Below the pieces are notes generated by a model. The model was not told the origin of the DNA, searched no databases, and was given only the letters and a program-made list of their open reading frames with translations. Source: Spirosoma oryzae (GTDB taxonomy: Bacteria > Bacteroidota > Bacteroidia > Cytophagales > Spirosomataceae). Taken from it: a stretch of DNA of 64,000 nt. Shown here in pieces: positions 1-8,432 of this stretch. The DNA lies in contig NZ_PVTE01000009.1 in assembly GCF_003002825.1 (NCBI RefSeq), positions 1 to 64,000 on the forward strand, written 5' to 3'. Within the stretch, counting starts at the first letter, position 1. Every line of letters starts with the position of its first letter. The position numbers and the translations under genes were made by a program.

Positions 1-7
1 CGTAGCC

Positions 8-75
8 GAAAGCCTGCATGGTGAGCAATATTGTGATGTGAGATACCACAAAATTGCTCAACTCGTCAGGCTTTC
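8..75. repeat. Intergenic stem-loop at window start
   Basis: Bases 8-16 (gaaagcctg) pair with 67-75 (caggctttc), and 22-29 (tgagcaat) pair with 53-60 (attgctca), giving one long interrupted hairpin. The stretch to base 149 is AT-rich and holds no gene. It may be the terminator of a gene that ends before the window. Like most intergenic gaps here it is a palindrome, but its arms do not match the repeated families found further on. Confidence 0.55.
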
Positions 76-149
76 CCTATTTTCGGATAGACTCTTAATA
101 TCATAAAATATAACAATAGTTATATTCACTAAAAATCACCATCAACGCA

Positions 150-683
150 ATGACCTTTCTCCATCTACCTCGCCTATCTACTACAGCAATTCTGCTGTGC
201 CTTGTTGGTTTAATTAGTTGCGGACGCTCATCCCAGTCTGGCGCGGACCCGACACCGCAATTACCTCAGCCAACCAACCAACCTTACCCGCAAAGCGACG
301 GCGCGCCTATCACACCTATCTTCGGAAACTATACCGCCAGCTGGTATGAAGAATCATCCGATCGGACGAATTATCCGATTAATAATCAGACAGTATCGTT
401 GAGCATTAGTCCAGTTGCGGGCGATACAGTACAGGTATCTATCCAAGCAACGAAAAACGGCAAGTTCTCACCGGGGCAGAATCTTACGTACACTAAAGCG
501 GTCGTTATCAGTAGGATCTTTACGGACGGCAGTGTTACGTATTACGTATACCTGACACAACCTACGCAGGAAAGCTGTGGCTATAACACACTATACATCT
601 ACTCGAACACCACAATGGACTACTTTTTCGTTCCACCGGGTAACCGCCCCTGCGTAGGCTCCCGTATCCGCCTGCTCAAATAA
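150..683 (+). CDS. Putative lipoprotein of unknown function
   Basis: A 177-residue protein I do not recognise. The N-terminus has a basic/hydrophobic signal segment ending in a lipobox (LISCG, Cys about residue 24), so export and lipid anchoring are expected. A Pro/Gln-rich linker follows (about residues 30-55) and then a domain of roughly 120 residues rich in beta-prone Thr, Ser and Tyr. Two cysteines near the C-terminus (ESCGY and NRPCVG) could form a disulfide. It stands alone, convergent with the AraC-type regulator whose 3' end lies 27 bases away. Function unknown. Confidence 0.7.
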   Translation: MTFLHLPRLSTTAILLCLVGLISCGRSSQSGADPTPQLPQPTNQPYPQSDGAPITPIFGNYTASWYEESSDRTNYPINNQTVSLSISPVAGDTVQVSIQATKNGKFSPGQNLTYTKAVVISRIFTDGSVTYYVYLTQPTQESCGYNTLYIYSNTTMDYFFVPPGNRPCVGSRIRLLK

Positions 684-710
684 TAGTTGAGGCTTCTTCA
701 CCGGCACACT

Positions 711-1280
711 CTACAGTGTGTCCAGGCTGCGCCGGTCGGCCTGGGCGGCTTTGCGAAACTGCCCCGGCGTCTGCCCGACGACCTGCCGAAACTGATTCGA
801 CAGGTGCTGAACGCTGCTGTAACTCAACCGCCACGCCATTTCACTGAGGGTCATTTCCCCGTACCGCAGCCACTCCTTTACCTTCTCGATCTTCAGTGCG
901 ATCACGTATTTTTCGACCGTCTGCCCCTCGCTGGCCGAGAACAGGCTACTGAGGTACGAGTATTCATAACCTAGTTTACGCTCCAGAAAGGTCGATATGT
1001 TTTCCGTTGGCAGGCGGTCGCCCTTTAGGTGCTGTATTTCGTTGATGAGAAGGACTTTCGTGTACTCGACCAGCGACTGCCGCCGATCTTCGACCAGGTC
1101 AAACTCGTTGGCCTGCAACACCCGGCGCACATCGTCCATCGTCACGGATGGTGGTAGTTCACCAATCTCGACTTCTCCGAGGTCGACCCGCCCGACCGTC
1201 AGGCCCAGCGTTTCGAGTTCGTCGCGCACCACCCGTTTGCAGCGGTTGCAAACCATATTGCGAATCATCAGCGTCGTCAT
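711..1280 (-). CDS. AraC-family regulator with HMA-like N-terminal domain
   Basis: 189 residues. The first ~70 look like a heavy-metal-associated (HMA) ferredoxin-like fold, with the metal motif MVCNRC at residues 9-14. The C-terminal ~70 residues form an AraC-type double helix-turn-helix (from about residue 120; FRQVVGQTPGQFR near the end). The design suggests a regulator that binds a soft metal such as Cu(I) directly, an inference from the CxxC motif. Its ATG lies 3 bases after the stop of the TonB receptor, so it is the last gene of a three-gene minus-strand operon and probably controls it. No ligand-binding cupin of the classical AraC type is present. Confidence 0.8.
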   Translation of the reverse strand: MTTLMIRNMVCNRCKRVVRDELETLGLTVGRVDLGEVEIGELPPSVTMDDVRRVLQANEFDLVEDRRQSLVEYTKVLLINEIQHLKGDRLPTENISTFLERKLGYEYSYLSSLFSASEGQTVEKYVIALKIEKVKEWLRYGEMTLSEMAWRLSYSSVQHLSNQFRQVVGQTPGQFRKAAQADRRSLDTL

Positions 1281-1283
1281 TGG

Positions 1284-3566
1284 CTAGCGTTGGGGTTTAA
1301 AGCGGAAACCAACATAGACCATCGCCCCCGTAATCGGGCCCCACACCTGCGAACCGGCGTCGAAGCTGGCGCTGTATGGATCGCTGGGATTGATAATCGG
1401 GTTGGTTTGCCGGAAGCCGGTCAGGTTTTCGCCACCCAGATACACTTCCCAGCCACTGCGAAACGCCCGACTGACCTGCGCGTACAGCGTCGCGAAACCG
1501 GGCGAATAGGCGATGGGCATGTTTTCGTAACTCGTATGCACGTAACCTTCGCGCAGGTACGGAATCCGGCGGGGACCGTTCCATTGCAGCGTAGCGTCAA
1601 ACTTCCACTTGTCGAACGGCAGGGCGTAACCCGCGTTGAGCAGCACCCGGTCGCGCGAAACCATCATCTTCGGCAGCAGGCGCGACTCGCCAAACGGACC
1701 GCCCATCGTTTGCTGCACGTCGAACAGGCGGTAGGCCACTTTGACGTCGAACCGGCGCGCGGGCTGTACGTTCAGTTCGGCCTGAAAGCTGTTCGCGTAG
1801 GACTGAGCACTACGCCCCTGACTGTTCAGGTTGTAGAAATGAATTTCGCGCGGATGGTCGACGTCGACGATCAACTGATTCTGGAACGTCGTTCGGTGAT
1901 AATCGACCACAAACGACGATTTCATACCCAGCAGCTGAAAATCCTGACTCAGGCTCAGGCCGTAGTTCCACGAGATTTCGGGTTGCAGCGTAGACTCATT
2001 GACAATGGCCCGCGAACTGACGAAGTAGCCAAAGTTCTCGATGAGCAGATTCGGCACCCGGAAACCCCGCCCACCCGACGCACGGAGTGTCAGGCTGTTA
2101 CTCAGGTTGTATTTGAGGTGCGCACGCGGGGTCCACTGCGCGCCGAACAGGTTGTGATAATCGAACCGGCCACCCAGCACCAGCGTCAGCTTATCGGAAT
2201 CGGTATAGGTGTACTCGGCGAACACGCCCGGTACCGACTCTGTCCGGTTTTGCTGAATCGGGGTCAGCGACTCGCGGTAATCATCGAGCAGATAGCTTAG
2301 TCCCGCCTTGTAGGTGTGGTTGGTATTGCCGATGATGTTCTGGTAAATCAGGTTGGCGTAGAGCGTACGCTGCTGCCCCAGGTACGGCCGGTAGCCGAAA
2401 TTCGCCGTCTGGTCGTGGGTCAATCCGTTCAGAATCAGGCCCAGCCCTTTGTACGGTTTATCCGGGAAGAGAATCGCCGTTTTCGAGAAAAATTCGAGCC
2501 GTTTAGTTGTGTTGCCGAAATCGTACCGCGTTGGTCCGAAGCGCGACAGTTGTCCCCCGTCGCGATTGTCGTACAAAGCCTTGACGCCAACCTGCGCCAT
2601 AAACCGATCACTGCTGTATTTGTAGCGGTTGATGGCGTTGAGCTGCGTGTACAGCGGTAAATCGCGAAAGCCATCGCCGTTCTGGTCGATCTCGGCCTGT
2701 TGCGTGCTGGCGTGTCCCAGGACACCGACGCTCCATTTTTTGTTGATTGGCTGCGACCAGTTGACGTTCCCTTCGAACCGGCCGAAACTGTTGGCGTAGC
2801 CGTTGAGAAACAGGCGATCGGGCGAATCGGGCTTCTGTAGTTCGATGTTCATCTGCCCACTCATGCTCTCGTAGCCATTCACCACCGACCCGGCCCCCTT
2901 GCCGACGTCAATGCTCGTAATCCAGGTGCCGGGGATGTAGTTCAGGCCGAAGGTCGTCGCCAGTCCGCGAATGGTCGGGATGTTCTCGACATTGGTTTGT
3001 ACGTACTGCCCGCCCAGTCCCAGAAACTGAATCTGCTTGGCCCCGGTCACGGCATCGGCAAACGACACACTGACCGACGCATTCGTTTCAAAGCTTTCCG
3101 ACAGGTTGCAGCAGGCGGCTTTGGCGAGTGTGCGTTGCGTGATGAGTTCGGTCTGGATGGGATTGATCCGGTCGATCTGCCCCGGCGAACCCGACACGGT
3201 GACAGCCGCCAGTGTCCGTGCGGCCCGTAACGTGGCCACCACAGCCTGCGCTGGATCGGCGATGGTCAGGGTATCGGATTGGTAACCAACGTAGCTGACA
3301 ACCAGTCGCCGGGCAGCGTCGACAACGGGCAGCGCGAACCGCCCTACTGAATCAGTTGAGACACCAGTCGTCGTACCGAGCCAGTACACATTAGCCCCGA
3401 CGAGGGGTACACGTTTGTTGGAGACGGTCTCCCCCACGGTGCCGCGCAGCAGCGTAACGGTCCGCAGCGTGTCAGCGGGTTGACCGGATGAAGTAGAAAG
3501 CGTATCAGACTGCGCCAGACCCGGTACAGACACCGCCAGCAACAATCCTAAAAGCAGATAATGCAT
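1284..3566 (-). CDS. TonB-dependent outer-membrane receptor
   Basis: 760 residues: signal peptide (residues 1-19, ending GLAQ), a carboxypeptidase-regulatory-like beta-sandwich (about 38-115), a plug domain (about 130-240, with the GQMNIEL segment) and a long C-terminal beta-barrel ending in YVGFRFKPQR. A CC pair (KAACCNLSESFE, about residue 150) at the start of the plug is characteristic of the receptor group found beside HMA-type AraC regulators and HYC_CC_PP proteins in Bacteroidota. Uptake of a metal or metal chelate across the outer membrane, powered by TonB/ExbBD encoded elsewhere, is inferred from that context; the substrate is not shown by the sequence. Middle gene of the operon at 711-4098. 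Confidence 0.88.
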   Translation of the reverse strand: MHYLLLGLLLAVSVPGLAQSDTLSTSSGQPADTLRTVTLLRGTVGETVSNKRVPLVGANVYWLGTTTGVSTDSVGRFALPVVDAARRLVVSYVGYQSDTLTIADPAQAVVATLRAARTLAAVTVSGSPGQIDRINPIQTELITQRTLAKAACCNLSESFETNASVSVSFADAVTGAKQIQFLGLGGQYVQTNVENIPTIRGLATTFGLNYIPGTWITSIDVGKGAGSVVNGYESMSGQMNIELQKPDSPDRLFLNGYANSFGRFEGNVNWSQPINKKWSVGVLGHASTQQAEIDQNGDGFRDLPLYTQLNAINRYKYSSDRFMAQVGVKALYDNRDGGQLSRFGPTRYDFGNTTKRLEFFSKTAILFPDKPYKGLGLILNGLTHDQTANFGYRPYLGQQRTLYANLIYQNIIGNTNHTYKAGLSYLLDDYRESLTPIQQNRTESVPGVFAEYTYTDSDKLTLVLGGRFDYHNLFGAQWTPRAHLKYNLSNSLTLRASGGRGFRVPNLLIENFGYFVSSRAIVNESTLQPEISWNYGLSLSQDFQLLGMKSSFVVDYHRTTFQNQLIVDVDHPREIHFYNLNSQGRSAQSYANSFQAELNVQPARRFDVKVAYRLFDVQQTMGGPFGESRLLPKMMVSRDRVLLNAGYALPFDKWKFDATLQWNGPRRIPYLREGYVHTSYENMPIAYSPGFATLYAQVSRAFRSGWEVYLGGENLTGFRQTNPIINPSDPYSASFDAGSQVWGPITGAMVYVGFRFKPQR

Positions 3567-3645
3567 GAAGAATCGGATTGGTAAACGAAACAGAAAAGCG
3601 GCTGCATCCGGCCGGACACAGTCGTAGCTTAGCGAATCAAACCAA

Positions 3646-4098
3646 TCAGATCAGGAGGGTTTGTACGAACGTGAGAATGGCACGCCCGGACAAGGCAAAG
3701 GGAGGGGAATCAGAAACGCTGGCAACCGTGCTCTGTTGGTTGAAAAGCCAACCCAGCAGGTACTTGACAAGGGTAATAGCGCCCGCCACGACGGCTTCGG
3801 TGACAACCTTGACGAAGTGGGCAATCAGCTGGCTCAACGACGACGATGTTTCGACGTTGTCGTACGACAGTTCATCGTCGCAGCAGTCGGTTTTCTTGAC
3901 CATCGTCTGCCCCGTTGGTTTCGTCTGGACATCGCTGGCGCAGGTTTTGGCCGGTGTCTGTTTGCTGAACGCGACAACGAGTGTCTTTTTCTTCCCGCGC
4001 ATCTGACAGGTATGCTCAACGAGACCAAAGCCGGTACTGCTTAGCAGCACGACGCAGGCCATCAGGACGTTGAACAGTTGACAGAGTGCACGTTTCAT
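3646..4098 (-). CDS. HYC_CC_PP family protein
   Basis: 150 residues with start at MKRALCQLF; an upstream in-frame ATG at 4137 would place the promoter inside the gene, so it was not used. There is an N-terminal hydrophobic segment (about 5-25), then HTCQMRGKK, a CC pair (KKTDCCDDE), a second hydrophobic stretch (about 100-125) and SPPF near the C-terminus. This is the H-x-C / CC / PP pattern that names the family, with Thr in place of Tyr in the first motif. The function is unknown; the family occurs in Bacteroidota next to metal-linked TonB receptors. First gene of the operon with the receptor (80-base gap) and the HMA-AraC regulator. Confidence 0.75.
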   Translation of the reverse strand: MKRALCQLFNVLMACVVLLSSTGFGLVEHTCQMRGKKKTLVVAFSKQTPAKTCASDVQTKPTGQTMVKKTDCCDDELSYDNVETSSSLSQLIAHFVKVVTEAVVAGAITLVKYLLGWLFNQQSTVASVSDSPPFALSGRAILTFVQTLLI

Positions 4099-4106
4099 AG
4101 ACGGGT

Positions 4107-4138
4107 CAAAAGTAAATCTGCCCGGTAAGATTTGCAAA
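4107..4138 (-). promoter_or_regulatory. Bacteroidota-type promoter, metal operon
   Basis: On the minus strand a TTTG (-33 box, bases 4138-4135) is followed after 20 bases by TACTTTTG (bases 4114-4107), an exact match to the Bacteroidota -7 consensus TAnnTTTG. The ATG of the HYC_CC_PP gene begins 8 bases after the -7 box, so the transcript would be leaderless or nearly so. Confidence 0.6.
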
Positions 4139-4217
4139 CCAGCGCATTCGAAAGGGGGAAATTCTGCACGGCTACCCCTGAATCGTGTTAGCTTTCCAGC
4201 AACAACTCACTCACGTT

Positions 4218-4814
4218 ATGTATACACTCGTTCAGGCAGCTACCCAGCTCCGTCAGCAGATCGATCAATTTACACCCTTATCCGACGACGAATGGGCCAG
4301 ACTGGTCCCGCACCTGACCATTGTGACGCTGCAAAAGCAACAGACCTTTGCCCGGCAGGGCATCACAGCCGACCGGATTGGCCTGGTGCTCGACGGGGCA
4401 TTGCGGCAGTTCTACACGAAAGACGGCGACGAGCGCACAACGTATTTTTTCTTCGAGCACCAGCTTACCGGAGCCTACATGAGCTGCGTAACAGGTCGGC
4501 CGTCGCCCGTCACGATCGAAGCCCTCACACCGACCACCTGCGTCAGCTTTCCCTACGCTGTATTCCACGATTTGCTCGAAACGTACCCCGGCTGGCAGCG
4601 GTTCGGGCGGTTACTGGCCGAGTACCTGATGGTTGCGCTGGAAGAACGGATGGCAAGTCTGCTGCTTCTTAGTCCCGAAGAGCGGTATCTGTCCCTGCTG
4701 GAAGGGCCGTATAAAGACCTGCTTCAACGCGTCCCCCAACATTACATCGCCAGCTATCTGGGCATCACGCCCGTCAGTATGAGTCGCATCCGCAATCGTA
4801 TCCGACCGCGTTGA
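4218..4814 (+). CDS. Crp/Fnr-family transcriptional regulator
   Basis: 198 residues from ATG 4218; a GTG at 4185 would add 11 residues. An N-terminal cyclic-nucleotide-binding-like beta-roll (about 15-125; QTFARQGITADRIGLVLDGALRQFY) is followed by a dimer helix and a winged helix-turn-helix (PQHYIASYLGITPVSMSRIRNRI). The E/R residues that bind cAMP in Crp are not evident, as usual for this Bacteroidota subgroup, so the ligand is unknown. The epimerase gene starts 85 bases downstream on the same strand and is a plausible target. Confidence 0.85.
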   Translation: MYTLVQAATQLRQQIDQFTPLSDDEWARLVPHLTIVTLQKQQTFARQGITADRIGLVLDGALRQFYTKDGDERTTYFFFEHQLTGAYMSCVTGRPSPVTIEALTPTTCVSFPYAVFHDLLETYPGWQRFGRLLAEYLMVALEERMASLLLLSPEERYLSLLEGPYKDLLQRVPQHYIASYLGITPVSMSRIRNRIRPR

Positions 4815-4899
4815 GTGCATTCCTTATCTTTTGTTATCGTTTTGGCGCGTGAGCCAGCCGCACCTTTGTCGTAGCAATCACCCGCAAACAGCCAACGAC

Positions 4900-5862
4900 A
4901 TGCACACGATCTTAGGAGCCGGCGGACACGCATCCGGCGCATTGACCCGCGAGCTTATCAACGCCCAGTTACCCGTTCGGCTCGTTAGTCGCCGACCCAT
5001 TTCGACCGACGCTCCCAATGTAAGCTGGCTACCGGCCGACCTGCTCAGCTATAATGAGCTGGTGAAAGCGACGAAAGGCGCTACCGTGCTCTACCTCTGC
5101 CCCGGTCTGCCCTATGACAGCACCGTCTGGCGGCAACAGTGGCCGACGATCGTTCGCAACGCCATCGACGTCGCCAAAATCAACCAGGCCCGGCTGATTT
5201 TCCTGGACAATGTTTATATGTACGGACTGGTCGACGGCCCGATGACCGAGCAAACGCTTTACAACCCCATGAGCCCGAAAGGCGAGGTGCAGGCCCAGAC
5301 GGCAACGACACTGCTGGACGAGGTCAGGGCCGGAAACATTCGGGCCAGCATTGCCCGATGCCCGGACTTCTACGGCAGCGGAGCCAGCAGCTTTTATGAC
5401 GCCACCGTACTCGACAAGTTTGCCAAAGGACAGCGGGCGCAGTGGATCGGGCGGGTCGACAAGCGGCATAGCTATCTGTATTTACCCGACATCGGCAAAG
5501 CCATGTATTTGTTAGGGCAGCGACCGGAAAGTGACAATCAAATCTGGCACCTACCCACCGCCCCTGCCCTGACCGGCCGGGAGTACATCAGCCTGGCAGC
5601 CGCTGCCTTTGGTGTACCTGATCGCTATATCGCCTTGCCCAAACTCGCCGTTCAGTTGACAGGGCTGTTCATACCATTCATGAAAAATCTGGCGGAAGTA
5701 TTCTACCAGTACGACCACGATTACGTATTCAACTCCGATAAGTTCGAACAGGCATTCGACATGCAGCCAACCAGCTATCTTGATGGTGTTACGGCCCTCG
5801 CCGATAGCCTGCGGCAACCGACGACAGCCCCAGCGAAGCCTTTGTCGCTGGTAGCCCGTTAG
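4900..5862 (+). CDS. NAD-dependent epimerase/dehydratase family protein
   Basis: 320 residues from ATG 4900. The extended-SDR Rossmann fold begins at once with ILGAGGHASGALTREL, which departs from the usual GxxGxxG spacing (GAGGHAS). The catalytic region has DNVYMYG, the usual place of the YxxxK tyrosine. Substrate not identifiable; relatives are annotated as NAD(P)-binding or NAD-dependent epimerase proteins. It follows the Crp/Fnr gene in the same direction. Confidence 0.75.
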   Translation: MHTILGAGGHASGALTRELINAQLPVRLVSRRPISTDAPNVSWLPADLLSYNELVKATKGATVLYLCPGLPYDSTVWRQQWPTIVRNAIDVAKINQARLIFLDNVYMYGLVDGPMTEQTLYNPMSPKGEVQAQTATTLLDEVRAGNIRASIARCPDFYGSGASSFYDATVLDKFAKGQRAQWIGRVDKRHSYLYLPDIGKAMYLLGQRPESDNQIWHLPTAPALTGREYISLAAAAFGVPDRYIALPKLAVQLTGLFIPFMKNLAEVFYQYDHDYVFNSDKFEQAFDMQPTSYLDGVTALADSLRQPTTAPAKPLSLVAR

Positions 5863-5939
5863 CTCCGGCAGAACATCAACCGCCACAGGCAGTTTGTAAC
5901 AGCACGGCCCCGGTCCGACGAAGGATGGGGTTGTGCTGT

Positions 5940-7409
5940 ATGAAAAAGACGATTATCTACTGGTTCCGCAACGACCTGCGCCTGCATGACAACGAAGGGC
6001 TGTACCGGGCGTACGACGATGCCGAGATCATGCTGCCTGTTTTTGTAGTCGATCCGCGATCCGTTGCCCCGATTCCCGGCATCGACGCACCGAAGGCCGG
6101 GCCGCACCGCATCCGGTTTTTGCTTGAATCGCTACACGACCTGCGCGAATCGCTGCGCAAACGGGGCAGCGATCTGCTTATCCGGCTGGGCGATCCGGTT
6201 GAGGAGTTGGCAAAGCTAGCCAGGGAACAGGGGGTAACCGCCGTCTATGCCGGTCAGGAAGCCACCACCGAGGAAATCGATCTGGAACAGCAACTGGCCA
6301 AACGGCTCAAGGCCGATCACGTCGACCTGCGGCTGTTCTGGATGCTGTCGCTCTACCACATCGACGACCTGCCATTCGACGTATCGGAACTGCCCGATGC
6401 CTACCGAGACTTCCGACGGGGCTGCGAGAAAGAAGCGCATGTCCGGCAGGTGCTTCCCGAACCAACCATCAGCCCGATTCCTAATGGCATCACTGCCGGC
6501 AAGCTACCGACGTATACGAGTCTGGGCATGACTAAACCTAACGTCGATAAGCGGGCGGCCATCAAATTCACGGGTGGCGAAACCGAAGCGCTCGCCCGAC
6601 TGCACGACTACATCTGGGAGCGCGACCAGTTGCGGAATTACAAATACACCCGCAATCAGCTACTGGGCGACGACTATTCGAGTAAGTTCTCCCCCTGGCT
6701 GGCTAACGGTTGCCTGTCGCCCCGGCAGGTGTACTGGGAGGTGAAGCGATACGAAACCGAACGCGTCAAAAACGTATCGACCTATTGGCTGGTGTTTGAG
6801 CTGATCTGGCGGGATTATTTCCGCTTTCAGGCCGCGAAACAGGGTACCCTGATTTTCCAGGCAAAAGGTCCCCGGCAGGTAGCGGTAGCGGGTTGGACGA
6901 AAAACAAAGCCTTGTTTTCAGCATGGGCCGCCGGGCAAACAGGCATTCCCTTTGTCGACGCGGGCATGCGCGAGCTTAACGCGACGGGGTACCTGTCCAA
7001 CCGGGCCCGGCAGAACGTAGCCAGCCTGCTCATCAACCGCGACGGCAAGCCCGACCTGAGCGTGTGGTGGCCGTGGGGCGCAGCCTACATGGAAAGCCTC
7101 CTCATCGACTACGACCCGGCCAGCAACTGGGGCAACTGAAACCTGGTCGCTAAAGTGGGGGCCGACCCGCGTAACGACCGCTATTTCAACATCTACACCC
7201 AGGCCACGAAATACGACGCGAACGGTGACTACGTAAAGCTGTGGTGCCCCGAACTCAAAAACGTCCCTGCCGATAAGTTACAGTTACTGTCGCTCAATAG
7301 TCCCGGCGAATTGGCGGGCTGGGGCGTCACGCTGGGGAAGAACTACCCGAAACCGCTGGTCGATCCGCAAAAGTGGACCCGCCGGAAAGTGAAAGCTACG
7401 AAAACCTGA
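5940..7409 (+). pseudogene. Cryptochrome-DASH/photolyase, interrupted by an in-frame TGA
   Basis: Starts at MKKTIIYWFRNDLRLHDNEG, a typical DNA photolyase alpha/beta N-terminus, followed by the helical FAD-binding domain (GLY..RNYKYTRNQLLG; NLVAK..GADPRNDRYFN). Codon 400 (bases 7137-7139) is TGA and the same frame continues to a proper stop at 7409, giving 489 codons in all, a normal length for Cry-DASH. The family has NWGNW at this point; here the second Trp is TGA, consistent with one TGG-to-TGA change. The 89 codons beyond still match the family (DPRNDRYFNIYTQATKYD), so the lesion is recent, a sequencing error, or read through. If translation stops, the product lacks the C-terminal part of the FAD domain and is probably inactive. 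Cry-DASH proteins repair CPDs in single-stranded DNA or act as blue-light sensors. Confidence 0.85.
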
Positions 7410-7682
7410 CGGCGCTGGAAACATAACAGCCAGCCGCAGCAGCCTTGGAGAACTTATGCGCCTGCCGTACGGTTGTCAATAAAGAACTCACCGCTTCAGC
7501 TCATCCGGACTTCTTATTTAACCTCAACCAGGTTTGCCACGATTTGCTGACGACTGATTTCTGTCCGATTCAGCAATGTCGACTGGCTTCTACAGTCCGC
7601 TTTCCTTTCAGGTCTGAATTGCCCAGACAGTGCTGTCCGGAACAGGACTATTTTTTTACACACGCTAGCAATACGAGTAACT

Positions 7683-8189
7683 ATGGGCGCATCGAGCGAG
7701 ACCTTCAGTAAACGAGAAAAAGAAAAACAACGTCAGAAAAAAAAGCAGGACAAACAGGAGAAGCGCGAAGACCGGAAGGCTAACGCGATCAAAGGGCAGG
7801 GCCTCGATCAGATGATGGCCTATGTTGATGAGTACGGCAACATAACGTCTACCCCGCCGAACCCAAATCGCCGGAGTACCGTGGCGCAGCACGATATCGC
7901 GATAAGCACAGCCCGGCGGGAAGCCGAACCACCCCAGGACCTAATTCGTCGGGGAACAGTCACGCGCTTCGATTCGTCGAAAGGCTACGGCTTTATCCAG
8001 GATGGGCAAAGTCAGCAGAGCGTATTCGTACACCAGAACGAGTTGATCGATTCAATCCAGCAAAACGACAAGGTTACGTTTGAGATCAAGATGACCCCCA
8101 AAGGTGCCAGCGCCATCAACGTAAAGAAATGGGTCAACGAACCGGCTCCGGCTCCAGCCGCTGCCGACGAGCCAACCAGTCAGTCCTAA
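7683..8189 (+). CDS. Cold-shock domain protein with charged N-terminal extension
   Basis: 168 residues. Residues ~8-37 are almost entirely Lys/Arg/Glu/Gln/Asp and likely form a charged helix. A linker follows, then a cold-shock domain at about 88-150 (RRGTVTRFDSSKGYGFI as RNP1 region and VFVHQNEL as RNP2 region), and an Ala/Pro tail. CSDs bind single-stranded RNA or DNA and melt structure. The basic extension separates it from ordinary 65-70 residue CspA proteins. A strong terminator follows at 8255-8294. The 273-base gap upstream holds no other gene that I can support and may carry a long leader. Confidence 0.85.
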   Translation: MGASSETFSKREKEKQRQKKKQDKQEKREDRKANAIKGQGLDQMMAYVDEYGNITSTPPNPNRRSTVAQHDIAISTARREAEPPQDLIRRGTVTRFDSSKGYGFIQDGQSQQSVFVHQNELIDSIQQNDKVTFEIKMTPKGASAINVKKWVNEPAPAPAAADEPTSQS

Positions 8190-8254
8190 CGTAGTATGGT
8201 AGTTGCTCTCTGTCAGCAACTATCACCTCGTATACACGCTCGGTTACCGAGATC

Positions 8255-8294
8255 GAAAGCCCAGCCATACGCCCGAGCGTGTGGCTGGGCTTTC
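8255..8294 (+). terminator. Rho-independent terminator
   Basis: A 13-base arm (8255-8267) pairs perfectly with 8282-8294, the loop can extend with acgc/gcgt, and the right arm runs into a T-rich tail. It lies 65 bases after the stop of the cold-shock-domain gene. Confidence 0.8.
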
Positions 8295-8350
8295 TGTTTG
8301 AACCCATATCGGTACTACTGTAATCGTTATGATTTATCTTCCCTTGAGCG

Positions 8351-8358
8351 TATTTTTG
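8351..8358 (+). promoter_or_regulatory. Putative -7 promoter element
   Basis: TATTTTTG is an exact TAnnTTTG match, lying between the terminator at 8255-8294 and the GTG start at 8433. No clear -33 TTG at the expected distance. Confidence 0.4.
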
Positions 8359-8432
8359 TCAGCTACGATTTTGTCAAAAACACTCAGCCGATCCGCATTC
8401 CGCGCAATTCTTCCGTAATCAGCCTAACCCCC

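Noticed and set aside
1290-2300. 336-codon open frame on the plus strand
   Set aside because: Antisense to the TonB receptor; composition is that of a shadow frame.
7137-7139. TGA as a selenocysteine codon in the cryptochrome gene
   Set aside because: The family has Trp at this site, no Sec-type motif is near, and the window's SelT/W/H-like protein uses Cys.
7445-7711. 88-codon open frame before the cold-shock gene
   Set aside because: It overlaps the start of a clear gene and has no known domain; the region is more likely leader DNA.
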